This document shows, piece by piece, positions 28,523-37,261 of a DNA stretch of 64,000 nucleotides; the first letter of the stretch is position 1, and every line of letters begins with the position of its first letter. A program made the translations under genes and the position numbers. The notes beneath the pieces are model-generated. The model saw only the letters and a program-made list of their open reading frames with translations, did no database searches and was not told where the DNA came from. Source of the stretch: an uncultured Pseudomonadota bacterium (lineage in GTDB: Bacteria > Pseudomonadota > Gammaproteobacteria > Burkholderiales > JALYOK01). The DNA lies in assembly GCA_902826775.1 (NCBI GenBank), contig CADEHE010000001.1:558001-622000 (forward strand), written 5' to 3'.

Positions 28523-28535
28523 GGGGATTTCCCCC
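28522..28535. promoter_or_regulatory. Putative activator site 1 (or short terminator)
   Basis: Palindrome GGGGGATTTCCCCC begins at the last base of the response-regulator stop codon. Its reverse complement GGGGGAAATCCCCC differs by one base from the site at 28545-28558. It lies about 120-130 bp upstream of the sigma-54 -24 element. A GTTTT follows, so a short terminator is the alternative reading. Confidence 0.5.
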
Positions 28536-28540
28536 GTTTT

Positions 28541-28558
28541 GGGTGGGGGAAATCACCC
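28541..28558. promoter_or_regulatory. Putative activator site 2 upstream of the outer-membrane gene
   Basis: GGGTGGGGGAAATCACCC starts 112 bp before the GG of the sigma-54 promoter at 28652. It shares 16 of 18 bases with 29527-29544, which is 103 bp before the second sigma-54 promoter. The distance is typical of NtrC-family enhancer sites. Confidence 0.6.
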
Positions 28559-28651
28559 GGCCGCCCCATTCGCATACGCAGATCTTTAGTCAGACAATTC
28601 TATCCGACTGTTTATAAGTTGATTTTCAGTATTCCTGTGCCTCGGCTTATC

Positions 28652-28667
28652 TGGCACATCCTCTGCT
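28652..28667 (+). promoter_or_regulatory. Sigma-54 promoter before the outer-membrane protein gene
   Basis: TGGCACATCCTCTGCT matches TGGCACG-N4-TTGCW with GG (28653-28654) and GC (28665-28666) exactly 10 bp apart. It lies in the intergenic gap directly after the sigma-54 activator gene, about 80 bp before the ATG at 28749. Confidence 0.75.
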
Positions 28668-28678
28668 TGGTGGTAAAT

Positions 28679-28695
28679 GTGGGATAAATTCCCTC
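28679..28695. promoter_or_regulatory. Operator-like motif at the predicted transcription start
   Basis: GTGGGA-TAAAT-TCCCTC has the same layout as the palindrome in the kinase promoter (GTGGGA-N5-TCCCAC), with one arm mismatch. It covers the expected +1 of the sigma-54 promoter, so binding here would be repressive if real. Confidence 0.4.
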
Positions 28696-28748
28696 TAAAT
28701 ATCCAGGTGACAAGGTGCCAATCGGCCCCGCTGCAAGAGGAGAGGATT

Positions 28749-29504
28749 ATGACCAGCAAGCAATTGCTAGCTTCGATGTCGCTGTTGATGAGTGCAGTTG
28801 CCGTTAATGCGTACGCGGCACAGTCCGAAGATTTTTACGTCGACCGCCACGAGATCGACGATTACCACGGGCTGATCTACACGCCGATTGTGAGCCGCTT
28901 TAACGCCGGGGAAGTGAAGTTCAAACTCACGGTGCCGATTGTACGATTTACGTCCGCGGCTGCTGCCGGCTTCTACACCGATGATGCGCTGACGCTTGCG
29001 CACCACGGCGCCACGGCGACGTATGCCGAGATCGGCGATATCACGGTTAAGGCAAGCAAACGCGTGTGGCGCTCCAAGCTCTCCGGGCTGAGCTTGAATG
29101 CTGGGACAAAGGTGGAGTTCGCGACGGGTGATGTCGACAAAGACATCGGCTCCGGTCGAACCGAGGTCGCCATGTTGCTCGATGCGCGCCAGCCGGTACG
29201 TGCATTCGAGTTGCTCGCCGGAGTTTCCTACGCCGTGCGCCACAGCTTCACCGACGATCCCGCGCTGAACGGATTCACCGGGTATGTTGGGATCGCTTAC
29301 CGCGTGGCGCCGCGCACTTACCTCGACACGACGTACGAATACGCACAAGCGAGCGAATTGGGCGATCCGGCGGAACGCAAGCTCAGCGTGACGCTGAACC
29401 ATGGCGCCGATTCGAGTTGGATGCTGCGCAGCTATGCCTCGATCACGCAAGAAGGGCGCGAGCGAGAGCAAGAACTCGGGTTCTCTCTTAGCAAGAATTG
29501 GTGA
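28749..29504 (+). CDS. Putative outer-membrane beta-barrel protein
   Basis: A 251-residue exported protein. The signal peptide MTSKQLLASMSLLMSAVAVNAYA is followed by a mature chain of alternating short strands ending in an aromatic residue (GFSLSKNW, final Trp). Both features fit an outer-membrane beta-barrel. It shows similarity in style to phenol-degradation MetA-like transporters, but I cannot assign a family firmly. The ATG at 28749 has AAGAGGAGAGG upstream. It has its own sigma-54 promoter and stands alone between the activator gene and the glycan locus, so it may be co-regulated with that locus. Confidence 0.7.
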   Translation: MTSKQLLASMSLLMSAVAVNAYAAQSEDFYVDRHEIDDYHGLIYTPIVSRFNAGEVKFKLTVPIVRFTSAAAAGFYTDDALTLAHHGATATYAEIGDITVKASKRVWRSKLSGLSLNAGTKVEFATGDVDKDIGSGRTEVAMLLDARQPVRAFELLAGVSYAVRHSFTDDPALNGFTGYVGIAYRVAPRTYLDTTYEYAQASELGDPAERKLSVTLNHGADSSWMLRSYASITQEGREREQELGFSLSKNW

Positions 29505-29519
29505 GGATGGGGCATCCGG

Positions 29520-29545
29520 CCCACGTGGGTGGGGGAAAGCCCCCA
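29520..29545. promoter_or_regulatory. Putative activator sites upstream of the glycan locus
   Basis: CCCACGTGGG (29520-29529) is a perfect palindrome and overlaps GGGTGGGGGAAAGCCCCC (29527-29544), the near twin of 28541-28558. The GG of the sigma-54 promoter lies 103 bp downstream. Confidence 0.6.
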
Positions 29546-29628
29546 GTGAGGTCTCGCTAAAGTGCGTGAGGAGTGAGCGCAAATGTCTAACTGTCTGTCA
29601 GAAAAGAAAATTTTGTCGGGTGCGCGCT

Positions 29629-29644
29629 TGGCATGCGCTGTGCA
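29629..29644 (+). promoter_or_regulatory. Sigma-54 promoter of the glycan locus
   Basis: TGGCATGCGCTGTGCA matches the sigma-54 consensus with GG (29630-29631) and GC (29642-29643) 10 bp apart. It is about 75 bp before the GTG start of the first glycosyltransferase gene. It is the only convincing promoter I see before the fifteen-gene run. Confidence 0.72.
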
Positions 29645-29720
29645 ATAACACTGTCACAAAACACGGCTGGTCCACCAGTCACACCAACCTAGCAGCAGTT
29701 CATCCGATAAGGAAAGCGAA

Positions 29721-30950
29721 GTGAAACGCATACTGGTTTACTCGCACGACACGTTTGGGCTCGGCAACATCCGCCGCATGCTCACCATCGCGCAGCATCT
29801 AGCAGAGTCCGACCCGGACGTCTCCGTGTTGATCGTTTCTGGCTCGCCCATGTTGCACGCCTTCCGCATCCCGCCGCGCGTGGACTACGTCAAGCTGCCG
29901 TGCTTGTCGCGCACACTCAAGGGAAGCTACAGCGTGAAGTTTCTCGACATGCCGTTCGAAGATACGATCCGCCTGCGCGCCAACTTGTTGGTCAGCGCGC
30001 TGCTGGACTTCGCGCCCGATGTGGTGGTGGTCGACAAGAAACCGTTCGGCGTCAGCAACGAGCTGGCGCCCGCGCTGGAATTGCTGCAGCGGCGCGGCAG
30101 CAAAACCAAGCTCGTGTTGTTGCTGCGCGACATTCTCGACAGCCCCGAAGCCACGCGGGCAGTGTGGCAAAAGAACCGCTATTTCGACGCCATCGAAGAG
30201 TTCTACGATCAGGTCCTGGTCGTCGGCTCGCGCGATCTGTTCGACATTACCAAGGAATACGTGTTCCCCCCTGCCGCCGCCGACAAAGTTCGCTTCTGCG
30301 GCTACCTGCGCCGCCAGCGCAGTGCGGTGACACGCGAAGAACAACGCGCGCGGCTCGGCGTCGGCAGTGAGCATCTGGTCCTAGTGACGCCCGGTGGCGG
30401 GGAAGATGGCGCTCGGCTGATCGCGGCCCACATCGAGGCTTGGCCCGGCGTCGCTGCGCGCACCAACGCAAAATCGCTCGTGGTCTGCGGACCGGAAATG
30501 GCGCAAACACAGCGTGAGGCGCTGCATGCGGCCGCAGCCCGCATGCCCGGGCTCAGCGTGCGCGATTTCTCCGACGATATGATCGGCCTGATGGATGCCG
30601 CCGACGTGGTCGTCTCGATGAGCGGCTACAACACGGTGTGCGAACTGCTCACGCTCAAGAAGCGCTCGATTCTCGTGCCGCGCGTCAAGCCGGTGCAAGA
30701 GCAGTTGGTGCGGGCGCAGCGCCTGGCTCAACTTGGGCTGGCGCGCATGCTTCATCCAGACGCGCTGACACCGGTTACGCTGGCAGACACCCTCGAGCAG
30801 GAGCTCGACCGCGCCAACGTGCATCAGCGCGGACTCTATCAAATCGACATGGACGGCTTGGCGCGCATCGGCGCTGCAGTGGCCGATTTGTTCGACGCGC
30901 CGCAGACGGTCGAGCAACCTGCAGCTGCGCGCTGGGCGCTGAGTTCATGA
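29721..30950 (+). CDS. MurG/COG4671-like glycosyltransferase 1
   Basis: A 409-residue GT-B-fold protein. The N-terminal Gly motif is in YSHDTFGLGNIRRML (about 7-21). A conserved LRDILDSPE segment follows. The C-terminal donor-binding half has TPGGGEDG, VSMSGYNTVCELLTL and KPVQEQLVRAQRLAQLG. These blocks are shared with the genes at 41053 and 47359, so the locus has three paralogues. Sugar donor and acceptor are unknown. Start is GTG at 29721 with AAGGAAAG upstream, 66 bp or so after the predicted sigma-54 start site. Its stop overlaps the next ATG. Confidence 0.8.
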   Translation: MKRILVYSHDTFGLGNIRRMLTIAQHLAESDPDVSVLIVSGSPMLHAFRIPPRVDYVKLPCLSRTLKGSYSVKFLDMPFEDTIRLRANLLVSALLDFAPDVVVVDKKPFGVSNELAPALELLQRRGSKTKLVLLLRDILDSPEATRAVWQKNRYFDAIEEFYDQVLVVGSRDLFDITKEYVFPPAAADKVRFCGYLRRQRSAVTREEQRARLGVGSEHLVLVTPGGGEDGARLIAAHIEAWPGVAARTNAKSLVVCGPEMAQTQREALHAAAARMPGLSVRDFSDDMIGLMDAADVVVSMSGYNTVCELLTLKKRSILVPRVKPVQEQLVRAQRLAQLGLARMLHPDALTPVTLADTLEQELDRANVHQRGLYQIDMDGLARIGAAVADLFDAPQTVEQPAAARWALSS

Positions 30951-32242
30951 GCGCAGCTAAGATCGGTGTCGTGGTGAAAACGTATCCGAAATTGTCGGAA
31001 ACGTTTGTGCTCGGCGAGGTGCTTGGCTTGGAGAAGCTCGGCTTGGCGTTGGAAATCTTCTCGCTGCAGCGCCCCACCGACGCCGTGCAGCACGACACCA
31101 TCAAGCGCGTAAAAGCCCCGGTGCGCTATCTGCAAAACCATACACTTGCAGATGTATTGCGCCATCAGTTTGATTTGTTCTTGCTGCTGGCTATACACCC
31201 CGTGCAGTTTATGAGGGCTATCGGGTTTTTATTGGGCCGTGCCGAGGCAGGGCGCTGGCGCGATCTCAAACTTGCTTGCACCTTGGCGCGTCGCGTACAG
31301 CGCAGCAGCCTCACGCATTTGCATGCGCACTTTGCCACGCAGCCGGTGGCCATCGCCGAACTTGCTGCCCGCTTGGCGGGCGTGCCGTTCAGCATTTCCG
31401 CGCATGCGAAGGACATTTACCTTAGCGACCCGCAGGTGCTCGCGCGCAAGATGGCCAATGCCCGCTTCACCGTGACTTGTACCGATTACAACCGGCGCCA
31501 TCTTGCTGCCCTCGCAGCCCCTGGTACCGCGGTTTACGGCATGTATCACGGCATCGACGCCGCGCGCTTTGCGCCGCAGCCACGTTCGGCACACAGCAAA
31601 GCGCCGTTGAAACCAGGTGATAGCGCACGCGGCTCTGAGCAAACTCCGCTCATCCTCGCGGTGGGCCGGCTGCGTGAAAAGAAGGGTTTCGCCAATTTGA
31701 TTCGAGCGTGTGGCTTGCTGCGCAAAACCGGCGCGGCGTTTCGCTGCGAGATTGTCGGTTATGGCGAAGAGCGCGAGCGCTTGCAGGGGCTGATCCACGA
31801 ACTTGATCTCGCGGCACACGTTCAACTGGTCGGCATCATGAATCACGCCGCGCTGATCGAGCGCTATCAAGACGCCGCGATATTTGCCGCACCATGCCAG
31901 GTCGCAGCTGACGGCGATCGCGATGGTATTCCGAATGTGATGCTCGAAGCGATGGCGATGCAACTGCCCGTCATCGCGACGCCAGTCTCGGGCATTCCCG
32001 AAGTATTGGTCGACGGCGTAAACGGCTTGCTCGTCGCTGAAGAGGAAACCCATGCGTTGGCGACAGCACTGCAGCGTTTGCTGCAAGAGCCCGCATTGCG
32101 CCAGCGTTTGGGCACGGCAGCGCGCCAGGTTGTGCTGCAGCAGTTCAGCAACGATCACAACCTGTTGCTGCTGCGCGATCTGCTGCTCAACGCCGGACCG
32201 GCCAATCGCCCCGTTGCCGCTGCGGAGCGCGCTTATGCGTGA
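30947..32242 (+). CDS. GT4-family glycosyltransferase 1
   Basis: A 431-residue GT-B glycosyltransferase of the retaining GT4 type. N-terminal KTYPKLSETFVLGEVLGLE is typical of colanic-acid/exopolysaccharide transferases. HLHAHFATQPVAIAELAARL and FSISAHAKDIY lie mid-protein, with AVGRLREKKGF at the domain junction. DGDRDGIPNVMLEAMAMQLPVIAT (about 322-345) is the donor-binding E-x7-E-like region. The ATG at 30947 overlaps the preceding stop (ATGA). It is the sister of the next gene, which shares most of these blocks. Confidence 0.88.
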   Translation: MSAAKIGVVVKTYPKLSETFVLGEVLGLEKLGLALEIFSLQRPTDAVQHDTIKRVKAPVRYLQNHTLADVLRHQFDLFLLLAIHPVQFMRAIGFLLGRAEAGRWRDLKLACTLARRVQRSSLTHLHAHFATQPVAIAELAARLAGVPFSISAHAKDIYLSDPQVLARKMANARFTVTCTDYNRRHLAALAAPGTAVYGMYHGIDAARFAPQPRSAHSKAPLKPGDSARGSEQTPLILAVGRLREKKGFANLIRACGLLRKTGAAFRCEIVGYGEERERLQGLIHELDLAAHVQLVGIMNHAALIERYQDAAIFAAPCQVAADGDRDGIPNVMLEAMAMQLPVIATPVSGIPEVLVDGVNGLLVAEEETHALATALQRLLQEPALRQRLGTAARQVVLQQFSNDHNLLLLRDLLLNAGPANRPVAAAERAYA

Positions 32243-33755
32243 ATTAACACGCCCCGCCCCGGCGCTGTTCGAGGGGCGCGTGGGCTCGCGCAGCGCCAAC
32301 GAAGCGCTTGCGCCCGCATCGTCTGCGTCCTCTAGCGAACAGGGCGAGGTCGGCTACATCATCATGGGCTTTCCGCGCATCTCGGAAACGTTCATCAGCA
32401 ACGAAATTCACTTGCTGGAAACCCTCGGCACGCGCGTGCGCGTGTTCGCCATCAAGCATGGCGACAAAGATCAGGTGCACGACAGCGTGCGCTTGATTCG
32501 CGCACCGATCACCTATTTGCCGCGCATGACTTCGCTGTCCGGCACCGGATTGTTCGCTTGGCTGCGGCAGAACTATCCGAACTACCGCGCGCAGCATCGG
32601 CGCTTGTTCAAGGGCAAGCCCGGTGCCTACTTGAGGACCCTTGCCAGTGCCTTGGCGATGAGTTGGCGCTATCGCAAGAGTGCCTTTACCCTGCGCAAAG
32701 TGTTCATCAAAGAATTTTTGCAGGCTGGTCACATCGCTGCACAAGTGCTGGATGCCGGCAGCGTGCGTCATCTGCATGGCCACTTCTGTCACGGCGCGAC
32801 GACCATTACCTGGTTCGTCAGCCGCATGACCGGACTCGGTTTCAGCTTCACGGCGCACGCCAAAGACATCTATCAACACGATCAGAACCCCGGCGACTTG
32901 CTCAAACGCAAGCTCGATGCCGCGCGCTTCGCCACGACCTGCACCGGCGCTAATGAAGCGCATTTGAGCGCGCGCTTTCCGGGCAGCAAGCCGGTGCGCA
33001 CGGTTTATCACGGCCTGGATACGCGATACTTTGCGCCCGGCGGGTCAAGCGCGGTCTGCGGAAACGCGGGGTGCGCGCATGGCGCTGAGCCGGCCGCGGT
33101 TGTGCAAAACGAACCCGGGGACGTTGTGTTCGCGGGACATGAACCCGAGCACGTTGTGCTCGCAGGAGACGAGCCCGAGCACGTTGTGCTCGGGGTGGGC
33201 CGCTTCGTTGAGAAGAAGGGTTTTCGCTATTTGGTGGAGGCTTGTGCCACGCTGAAGCAGCGCGGATTGCGTTTTCGCTGCGTGCTGGTCGGCGAGAAGG
33301 GCGACGAGCTCGAGGCGATACGCGCTCAGATTAAGGAGCATGGGCTTAGCGAACAAATCGAGCTGCGCGGCCCGGTTACGCACGCGCAGTTGCGTGCCAC
33401 CTACGCTCGCGCCAGCGTGTTCGTGCTGCCGTGCTTGGTGGCGGCCGACGGTGATCGCGACGGCATACCCAATGTGCTGGCGGAAGCTATGGCGATGGGG
33501 CTGCCAGTCGTCACCACCGCGATTTCCGGTATTCCGGAGTTAGTGGATGCCAGCAAAAACGGACTAGTGGTGCCTGAGCGCGATGCGGCCGCGTTGGCTA
33601 ACGCGCTCGAGCGTATCTTGACCGACGCGCCGCTGCGTGCGGCGCTCGGCGCTGCCGCACGCGCCAAGGTATGCCGCATGTTCGATTCGCGCGAGACGAC
33701 GCGCGAACTCAAAGCGCTGTTCGATCAAGCGATGCGCGAGGCGCAACCAGCATGA
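32235..33755 (+). CDS. GT4-family glycosyltransferase 2 with linker repeat
   Basis: A 506-residue paralogue of the preceding GT4 enzyme. It has IIMGFPRISETFISNEIHLLE, HLHGHFCHGATTITWF, FSFTAHAKDIY, VGRFVEKKGF and DGDRDGIPNVLAEAMAMGLPVVTT. Between the two Rossmann domains (about 293-322) it carries three 10-residue units of the form EPEHVVLAGD, encoded by a 30-bp tandem repeat that runs into the native VVLGVGRF. The N-terminal 35 residues are Ala/Ser-rich and poorly conserved. The start overlaps the preceding stop by 8 bp, and its own stop overlaps the heparinase-like gene (ATGA). Confidence 0.87.
   Translation: MRELTRPAPALFEGRVGSRSANEALAPASSASSSEQGEVGYIIMGFPRISETFISNEIHLLETLGTRVRVFAIKHGDKDQVHDSVRLIRAPITYLPRMTSLSGTGLFAWLRQNYPNYRAQHRRLFKGKPGAYLRTLASALAMSWRYRKSAFTLRKVFIKEFLQAGHIAAQVLDAGSVRHLHGHFCHGATTITWFVSRMTGLGFSFTAHAKDIYQHDQNPGDLLKRKLDAARFATTCTGANEAHLSARFPGSKPVRTVYHGLDTRYFAPGGSSAVCGNAGCAHGAEPAAVVQNEPGDVVFAGHEPEHVVLAGDEPEHVVLGVGRFVEKKGFRYLVEACATLKQRGLRFRCVLVGEKGDELEAIRAQIKEHGLSEQIELRGPVTHAQLRATYARASVFVLPCLVAADGDRDGIPNVLAEAMAMGLPVVTTAISGIPELVDASKNGLVVPERDAAALANALERILTDAPLRAALGAAARAKVCRMFDSRETTRELKALFDQAMREAQPA
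33111..33200 (+). repeat. 30-bp tandem repeat in a GT4 gene
   Basis: Three 30-bp units at 33111, 33141 and 33171 encode EPGDVVFAGH, EPEHVVLAGD and EPEHVVLGVG. Units 2 and 3 are almost identical over their first 21 bp. The last unit merges into the conserved GVGRF of the glycosyltransferase fold. Confidence 0.94.
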
Positions 33756-35827
33756 GCGCACACGCAGTGCAAAGTGTCATCGCTACGGACCGGGGCTTGC
33801 GATCGCCGTACAACGAGATGGTGCCGGCGCAGTTGCTCGACTACTTTCGCGCGCGCACCCATGTGCACTATTTCCCGGTGCCGGATGCGGAGGAAACACG
33901 CCCAGAAAAGATCGAAGCGATCATGCACTACCGCTTCGAGTTCAACGGCGAGGGCTATCAGATGCCTGAGCCGATGGATTGGCTCACCAATCCGAGCCCC
34001 GACGTCGAGTGGCATATCGTATTGCACAAGTTCTACTACGCGGTGGGCTTGGGCATTGCCTACCGCGCGCGCCAAGAGGCGCGCTACGTCACGCGCTGGA
34101 TGAGCTTGACGTCATCTTGGATCAAGCAAGCGCCGGTGGGATTCATCGCTGCGGACGTCACCGGACGCCGCGTGCAGAACTGGATCTACGCTTACTACTA
34201 TTTCATCAGCCAAGCGCCGGCCGCTCCGGTTTGTCCGGACTTCCACGACTGCTTTCTCACCTCGCTGTGTGAGCAAGTGAATTTTCTGTGTGACAACCTC
34301 ACGCCGGCGCGCAACCACCGCACGTTGGAGTTGTACGCCATCTTCCTGGCGAGCGTGGTGTTCCCTGAGTTTCGCGATGCCGCGCGCTGGCGTGAGTTGA
34401 GCGTAACCGAGCTGGCCAACAACATACAAAGCGATCTGCTGCCTGACGGCGTGCACATCGAATTGTCGACCGACTATCACCATCTGGTGCTAAAGAATTT
34501 CCTCAATGTGCGTCGGCTGGCGCAGCTCAACGCAATCGCCATGCCGGCGATATTCGATGTGCGTTTGGTGCAAGGTTTGGAATTCTCCATGCACGCGCAC
34601 AAGCCTGACGGCATTGTGCCCAGTTTAAGCGACGGTGACGCGCGCGGATTTCTCGATCTGTTGCAAGTCGGCGCTGATCTGTACGGCCGCGAAGACATGC
34701 GCTACGTGGCTACCGGCGGCGCTGCGGGCGTGGCCCCTGACGAGCGCGCCCGCGCTTTCAGCGACAGTGGTTACTACGTTTTGCGCAGCGGTTGGGGGCG
34801 GGGGCGGCGCAGCTTTGCCGACGAGCAGTACTTAGTTTTCGACTGCGGTCCGATCGGTGCCGGCAATCACGGTCATCTGGATTGCTTGAGCTTCGAGCTG
34901 GCGGCATTCGGCCGTTCGCTGATCGTAGACCCAGGCCGTTATACCTACAGTGAAGCCGGCGACACCAACTGGCGCGTGGCCTTCCGGGGCACGGCGTACC
35001 ACAATACCGTTACCGTGGACGGCAAGAACCAAACGCGCTACGAGCCGCGTGTGGTCAAGGAGGTCTCCCGGCACAAACAAGGCAGCACGCGCCACCGTAT
35101 CTCCGGCCCGGCACCCGAGGCGCGTTTGCTGGCGTTCGAGTCGCGCCCCGGGTTCGATTTGTTGCGCGCGGTCGCGCGCAGCGCCGAGTACGATGCGGAG
35201 CACGAGCGCTATGTGATTTTCGCTTTCGACGAATATTGGTTGCTGTGCGATCAACTGCGCGCGAGCCAAACGCACACCTATGATCAGCGCTTGCATCTGG
35301 CGCCGCAACCGCTCGCCAATGTCGTCTGCGCGCGCGCGCGCGGCACGCTCTTGGCACAAACGCCCAATTTGCTGATCGCGCATGAGGACATCGGTGACAT
35401 CTCGCTGAACGTCGAGCTGGGTTATGTGTCATTCAAGTACGGCGAAAAGCACGAAGCGCCCGTTATGTGTCTTCGTCAAAGCAATGCCGATGCGCGTTTT
35501 CACACCCTGCTTTATCCGCATCGTGACGCCCCGCCAACTATCAGCTTGCGCGAGTTGCAGCCGGTGCGCGCGGCGGGCGGCGCCGATTCGGCGCGCGCCT
35601 GTGCCCTGCGCGTCATCGTTGGAGTGGGCGAGCAACTGCATACCGACTACTTCGTGTATAGCGATGACGCGCGCGCGACTTGGCGCGTAGCCAATTACGT
35701 CTTCCGCGGCAGCTTTCTGGCGCTGCGCGAGGATGCTTACGGGGACATCGTTGCATTGCACGCCTCCGACGATGCCGTGGTGCACGAGGATGGACGGCTG
35801 CTCCACCGCGGGCTATTGGCATCATGA
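33752..35827 (+). CDS. Heparinase II/III-family protein
   Basis: A 691-residue protein with the two-part architecture of heparinase II/III and related polysaccharide lyases. An alpha-helical N-terminal half (about 1-350) has NNIQSDLLPDGVHIELSTDYHHLVLKNF. A beta-rich half begins near SDSGYYVLRSGWG and has GNHGHLDCLSFELAAFGRSLIVDPGRYTY (about 371-399) and FRGTAYHNTVTVDGKNQ. These His/Tyr-rich blocks fit the lyase family. Lyases of this type cleave uronic-acid polysaccharides. Homologues inside glycan loci may trim or edit the product. No signal peptide is seen, so it may act in the cytoplasm. Confidence 0.85.
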   Translation: MSAHAVQSVIATDRGLRSPYNEMVPAQLLDYFRARTHVHYFPVPDAEETRPEKIEAIMHYRFEFNGEGYQMPEPMDWLTNPSPDVEWHIVLHKFYYAVGLGIAYRARQEARYVTRWMSLTSSWIKQAPVGFIAADVTGRRVQNWIYAYYYFISQAPAAPVCPDFHDCFLTSLCEQVNFLCDNLTPARNHRTLELYAIFLASVVFPEFRDAARWRELSVTELANNIQSDLLPDGVHIELSTDYHHLVLKNFLNVRRLAQLNAIAMPAIFDVRLVQGLEFSMHAHKPDGIVPSLSDGDARGFLDLLQVGADLYGREDMRYVATGGAAGVAPDERARAFSDSGYYVLRSGWGRGRRSFADEQYLVFDCGPIGAGNHGHLDCLSFELAAFGRSLIVDPGRYTYSEAGDTNWRVAFRGTAYHNTVTVDGKNQTRYEPRVVKEVSRHKQGSTRHRISGPAPEARLLAFESRPGFDLLRAVARSAEYDAEHERYVIFAFDEYWLLCDQLRASQTHTYDQRLHLAPQPLANVVCARARGTLLAQTPNLLIAHEDIGDISLNVELGYVSFKYGEKHEAPVMCLRQSNADARFHTLLYPHRDAPPTISLRELQPVRAAGGADSARACALRVIVGVGEQLHTDYFVYSDDARATWRVANYVFRGSFLALREDAYGDIVALHASDDAVVHEDGRLLHRGLLAS

Positions 35828-37260
35828 GCGAGCCGCGCTTAGTGCCCCACGATCCCGCGTTGCCGCAGCTCGCCCGGCTATTCGACACGGCTTATGTGCG
35901 GCAGCGGTTGCAACATTTGGCTGGCGGCACGCGTGCGGCGGTAGTAGACGCATGCGAGATCGAGCGCGTGAAATACCGCCCACGCCGCGCTTGCGTGGTC
36001 GGCTACAAGCTGCGGGTGCGCGAGGCCACCTCCGGCGCCGAGCAGGATCGGCGCATTGCCCTGTGCATGTATCCGGCCGACGATGCGAGCGCGCGTTACG
36101 CCAAGGCAGCTAAGCAATGGGGGAAAGCAAGCGTTGATGTCGCGGCGGTGTCCATGCTTAAAGACTTGCATGCGTTGGCTTGGACCTTTCCGCACGATCG
36201 CAAGCTGCCGGCGCTGGCGCTGGTGGCGGACGACGCCTGGGCCGCCGCCGCAGTGCCGCAGCTCGTGCGTGGTCGCTGGGGCGCCGCGTACCGCGCCCGG
36301 CAAAATACCCATACTATCCAGGGCTATTTCCCGGAACACTCGTGTACATTTAGCGAAAAGGTTATCCTAAGCCCGGTATATGGTGTTGGCGAGCGTTTAT
36401 GGACGCTCTTCGGCAAGCTGCGCGCCGATGACGCAGGCGCAGCGAGTTTCACCAACATGCGCACCTTGTGGGAGAGCCCCGCACGTCTTCGCGGCTTGGT
36501 GGCTTACGCGCAACCGCTCGCTTATGACGCGCAACATCAAGTGCTTTGGCAAGAGGGAATCGCTGGCACGACCCTGGACCAAGCGCTGCAGGGCCAGCTC
36601 AGCGATGCGATGTTCGGCAAAATCGGCGCGGCGATTGCAGCATTGCACACCACGCCGCTGGACTGCGCGGGCAGGCTCGATCTCGCGGAGGTCAACGCGA
36701 GCCTGCTGCGTGCGCAGGACGTACTTACGCTCAGCTTCTCGACCGGTGCCTTGGGCGCGGCGCTCGTTGCAGGCGTCGATCGCCTACAAACGAGGCTCGA
36801 GCGCAGCTCGCGCGCCATCGACTTTAGCGGCAACGCCACACTGCACGGGGACTTGCACAGCAACAACATTCTGCTGACGGATAACACCGTCGCATTGATC
36901 GACGTCGATGCTCTGCAGCGCGGTCCCGCGCTCGCGGATTTGGGCAGCCTGGTTGCGGAGCTGCTCTATCGTGCCTGCGTAGCCTGCGACGCTTTGCCGC
37001 TGGCCGCCGTGGCGGCTACCGTCGCTGCCTATCAGCGCTGCGTGCCGTGGCGCATCGCACCCGATGAGCTGGCATGGTTTACTGCGGCAGCGCTGCTGCG
37101 CGAACGCGCGTATCGCTGCGTTGCTTCGCTCAAACCCGGGCGCATGCAAGCGCTGCCACGCTTGATCGAAGTGGCCGAGCGCGTTCTGAGCGGCTCGATC
37201 GGTTTATGCGCTCGCGTGACGGCACCCTACTTTGCCCCGGCGCAAGCGGTCGGAGCGTGA
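35824..37260 (+). CDS. APH-fold kinase-like protein 1
   Basis: A 478-residue member of the aminoglycoside phosphotransferase-like fold. The catalytic loop HGDLHSNNIL and the metal-binding DVD (ALIDVDALQ) are intact. An upstream segment VKYRPRRACVVGYKL corresponds to YRPGERCTLRY of the paralogue at 37890. After it, where that paralogue has LFAKTYRD with the likely ATP-binding Lys, this protein reads ALCMYPADD, so the lysine seems absent (alignment by eye). Substrate is unknown; sugars or lipid-linked glycans are possible. ATGA overlap with the preceding gene. Confidence 0.75.
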   Translation: MSEPRLVPHDPALPQLARLFDTAYVRQRLQHLAGGTRAAVVDACEIERVKYRPRRACVVGYKLRVREATSGAEQDRRIALCMYPADDASARYAKAAKQWGKASVDVAAVSMLKDLHALAWTFPHDRKLPALALVADDAWAAAAVPQLVRGRWGAAYRARQNTHTIQGYFPEHSCTFSEKVILSPVYGVGERLWTLFGKLRADDAGAASFTNMRTLWESPARLRGLVAYAQPLAYDAQHQVLWQEGIAGTTLDQALQGQLSDAMFGKIGAAIAALHTTPLDCAGRLDLAEVNASLLRAQDVLTLSFSTGALGAALVAGVDRLQTRLERSSRAIDFSGNATLHGDLHSNNILLTDNTVALIDVDALQRGPALADLGSLVAELLYRACVACDALPLAAVAATVAAYQRCVPWRIAPDELAWFTAAALLRERAYRCVASLKPGRMQALPRLIEVAERVLSGSIGLCARVTAPYFAPAQAVGA

Positions 37261-37261
37261 C

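Noticed and set aside
31229..32299. 356-codon minus-strand open frame opposite a GT4 gene
   Set aside because: A shadow of a glycosyltransferase with clear motifs on the plus strand.
33111..33200. Possible CRISPR array
   Set aside because: Units abut without spacers and stay in frame within a glycosyltransferase. The repeats at 40913 and 61114 are rejected for the same lack of spacers.
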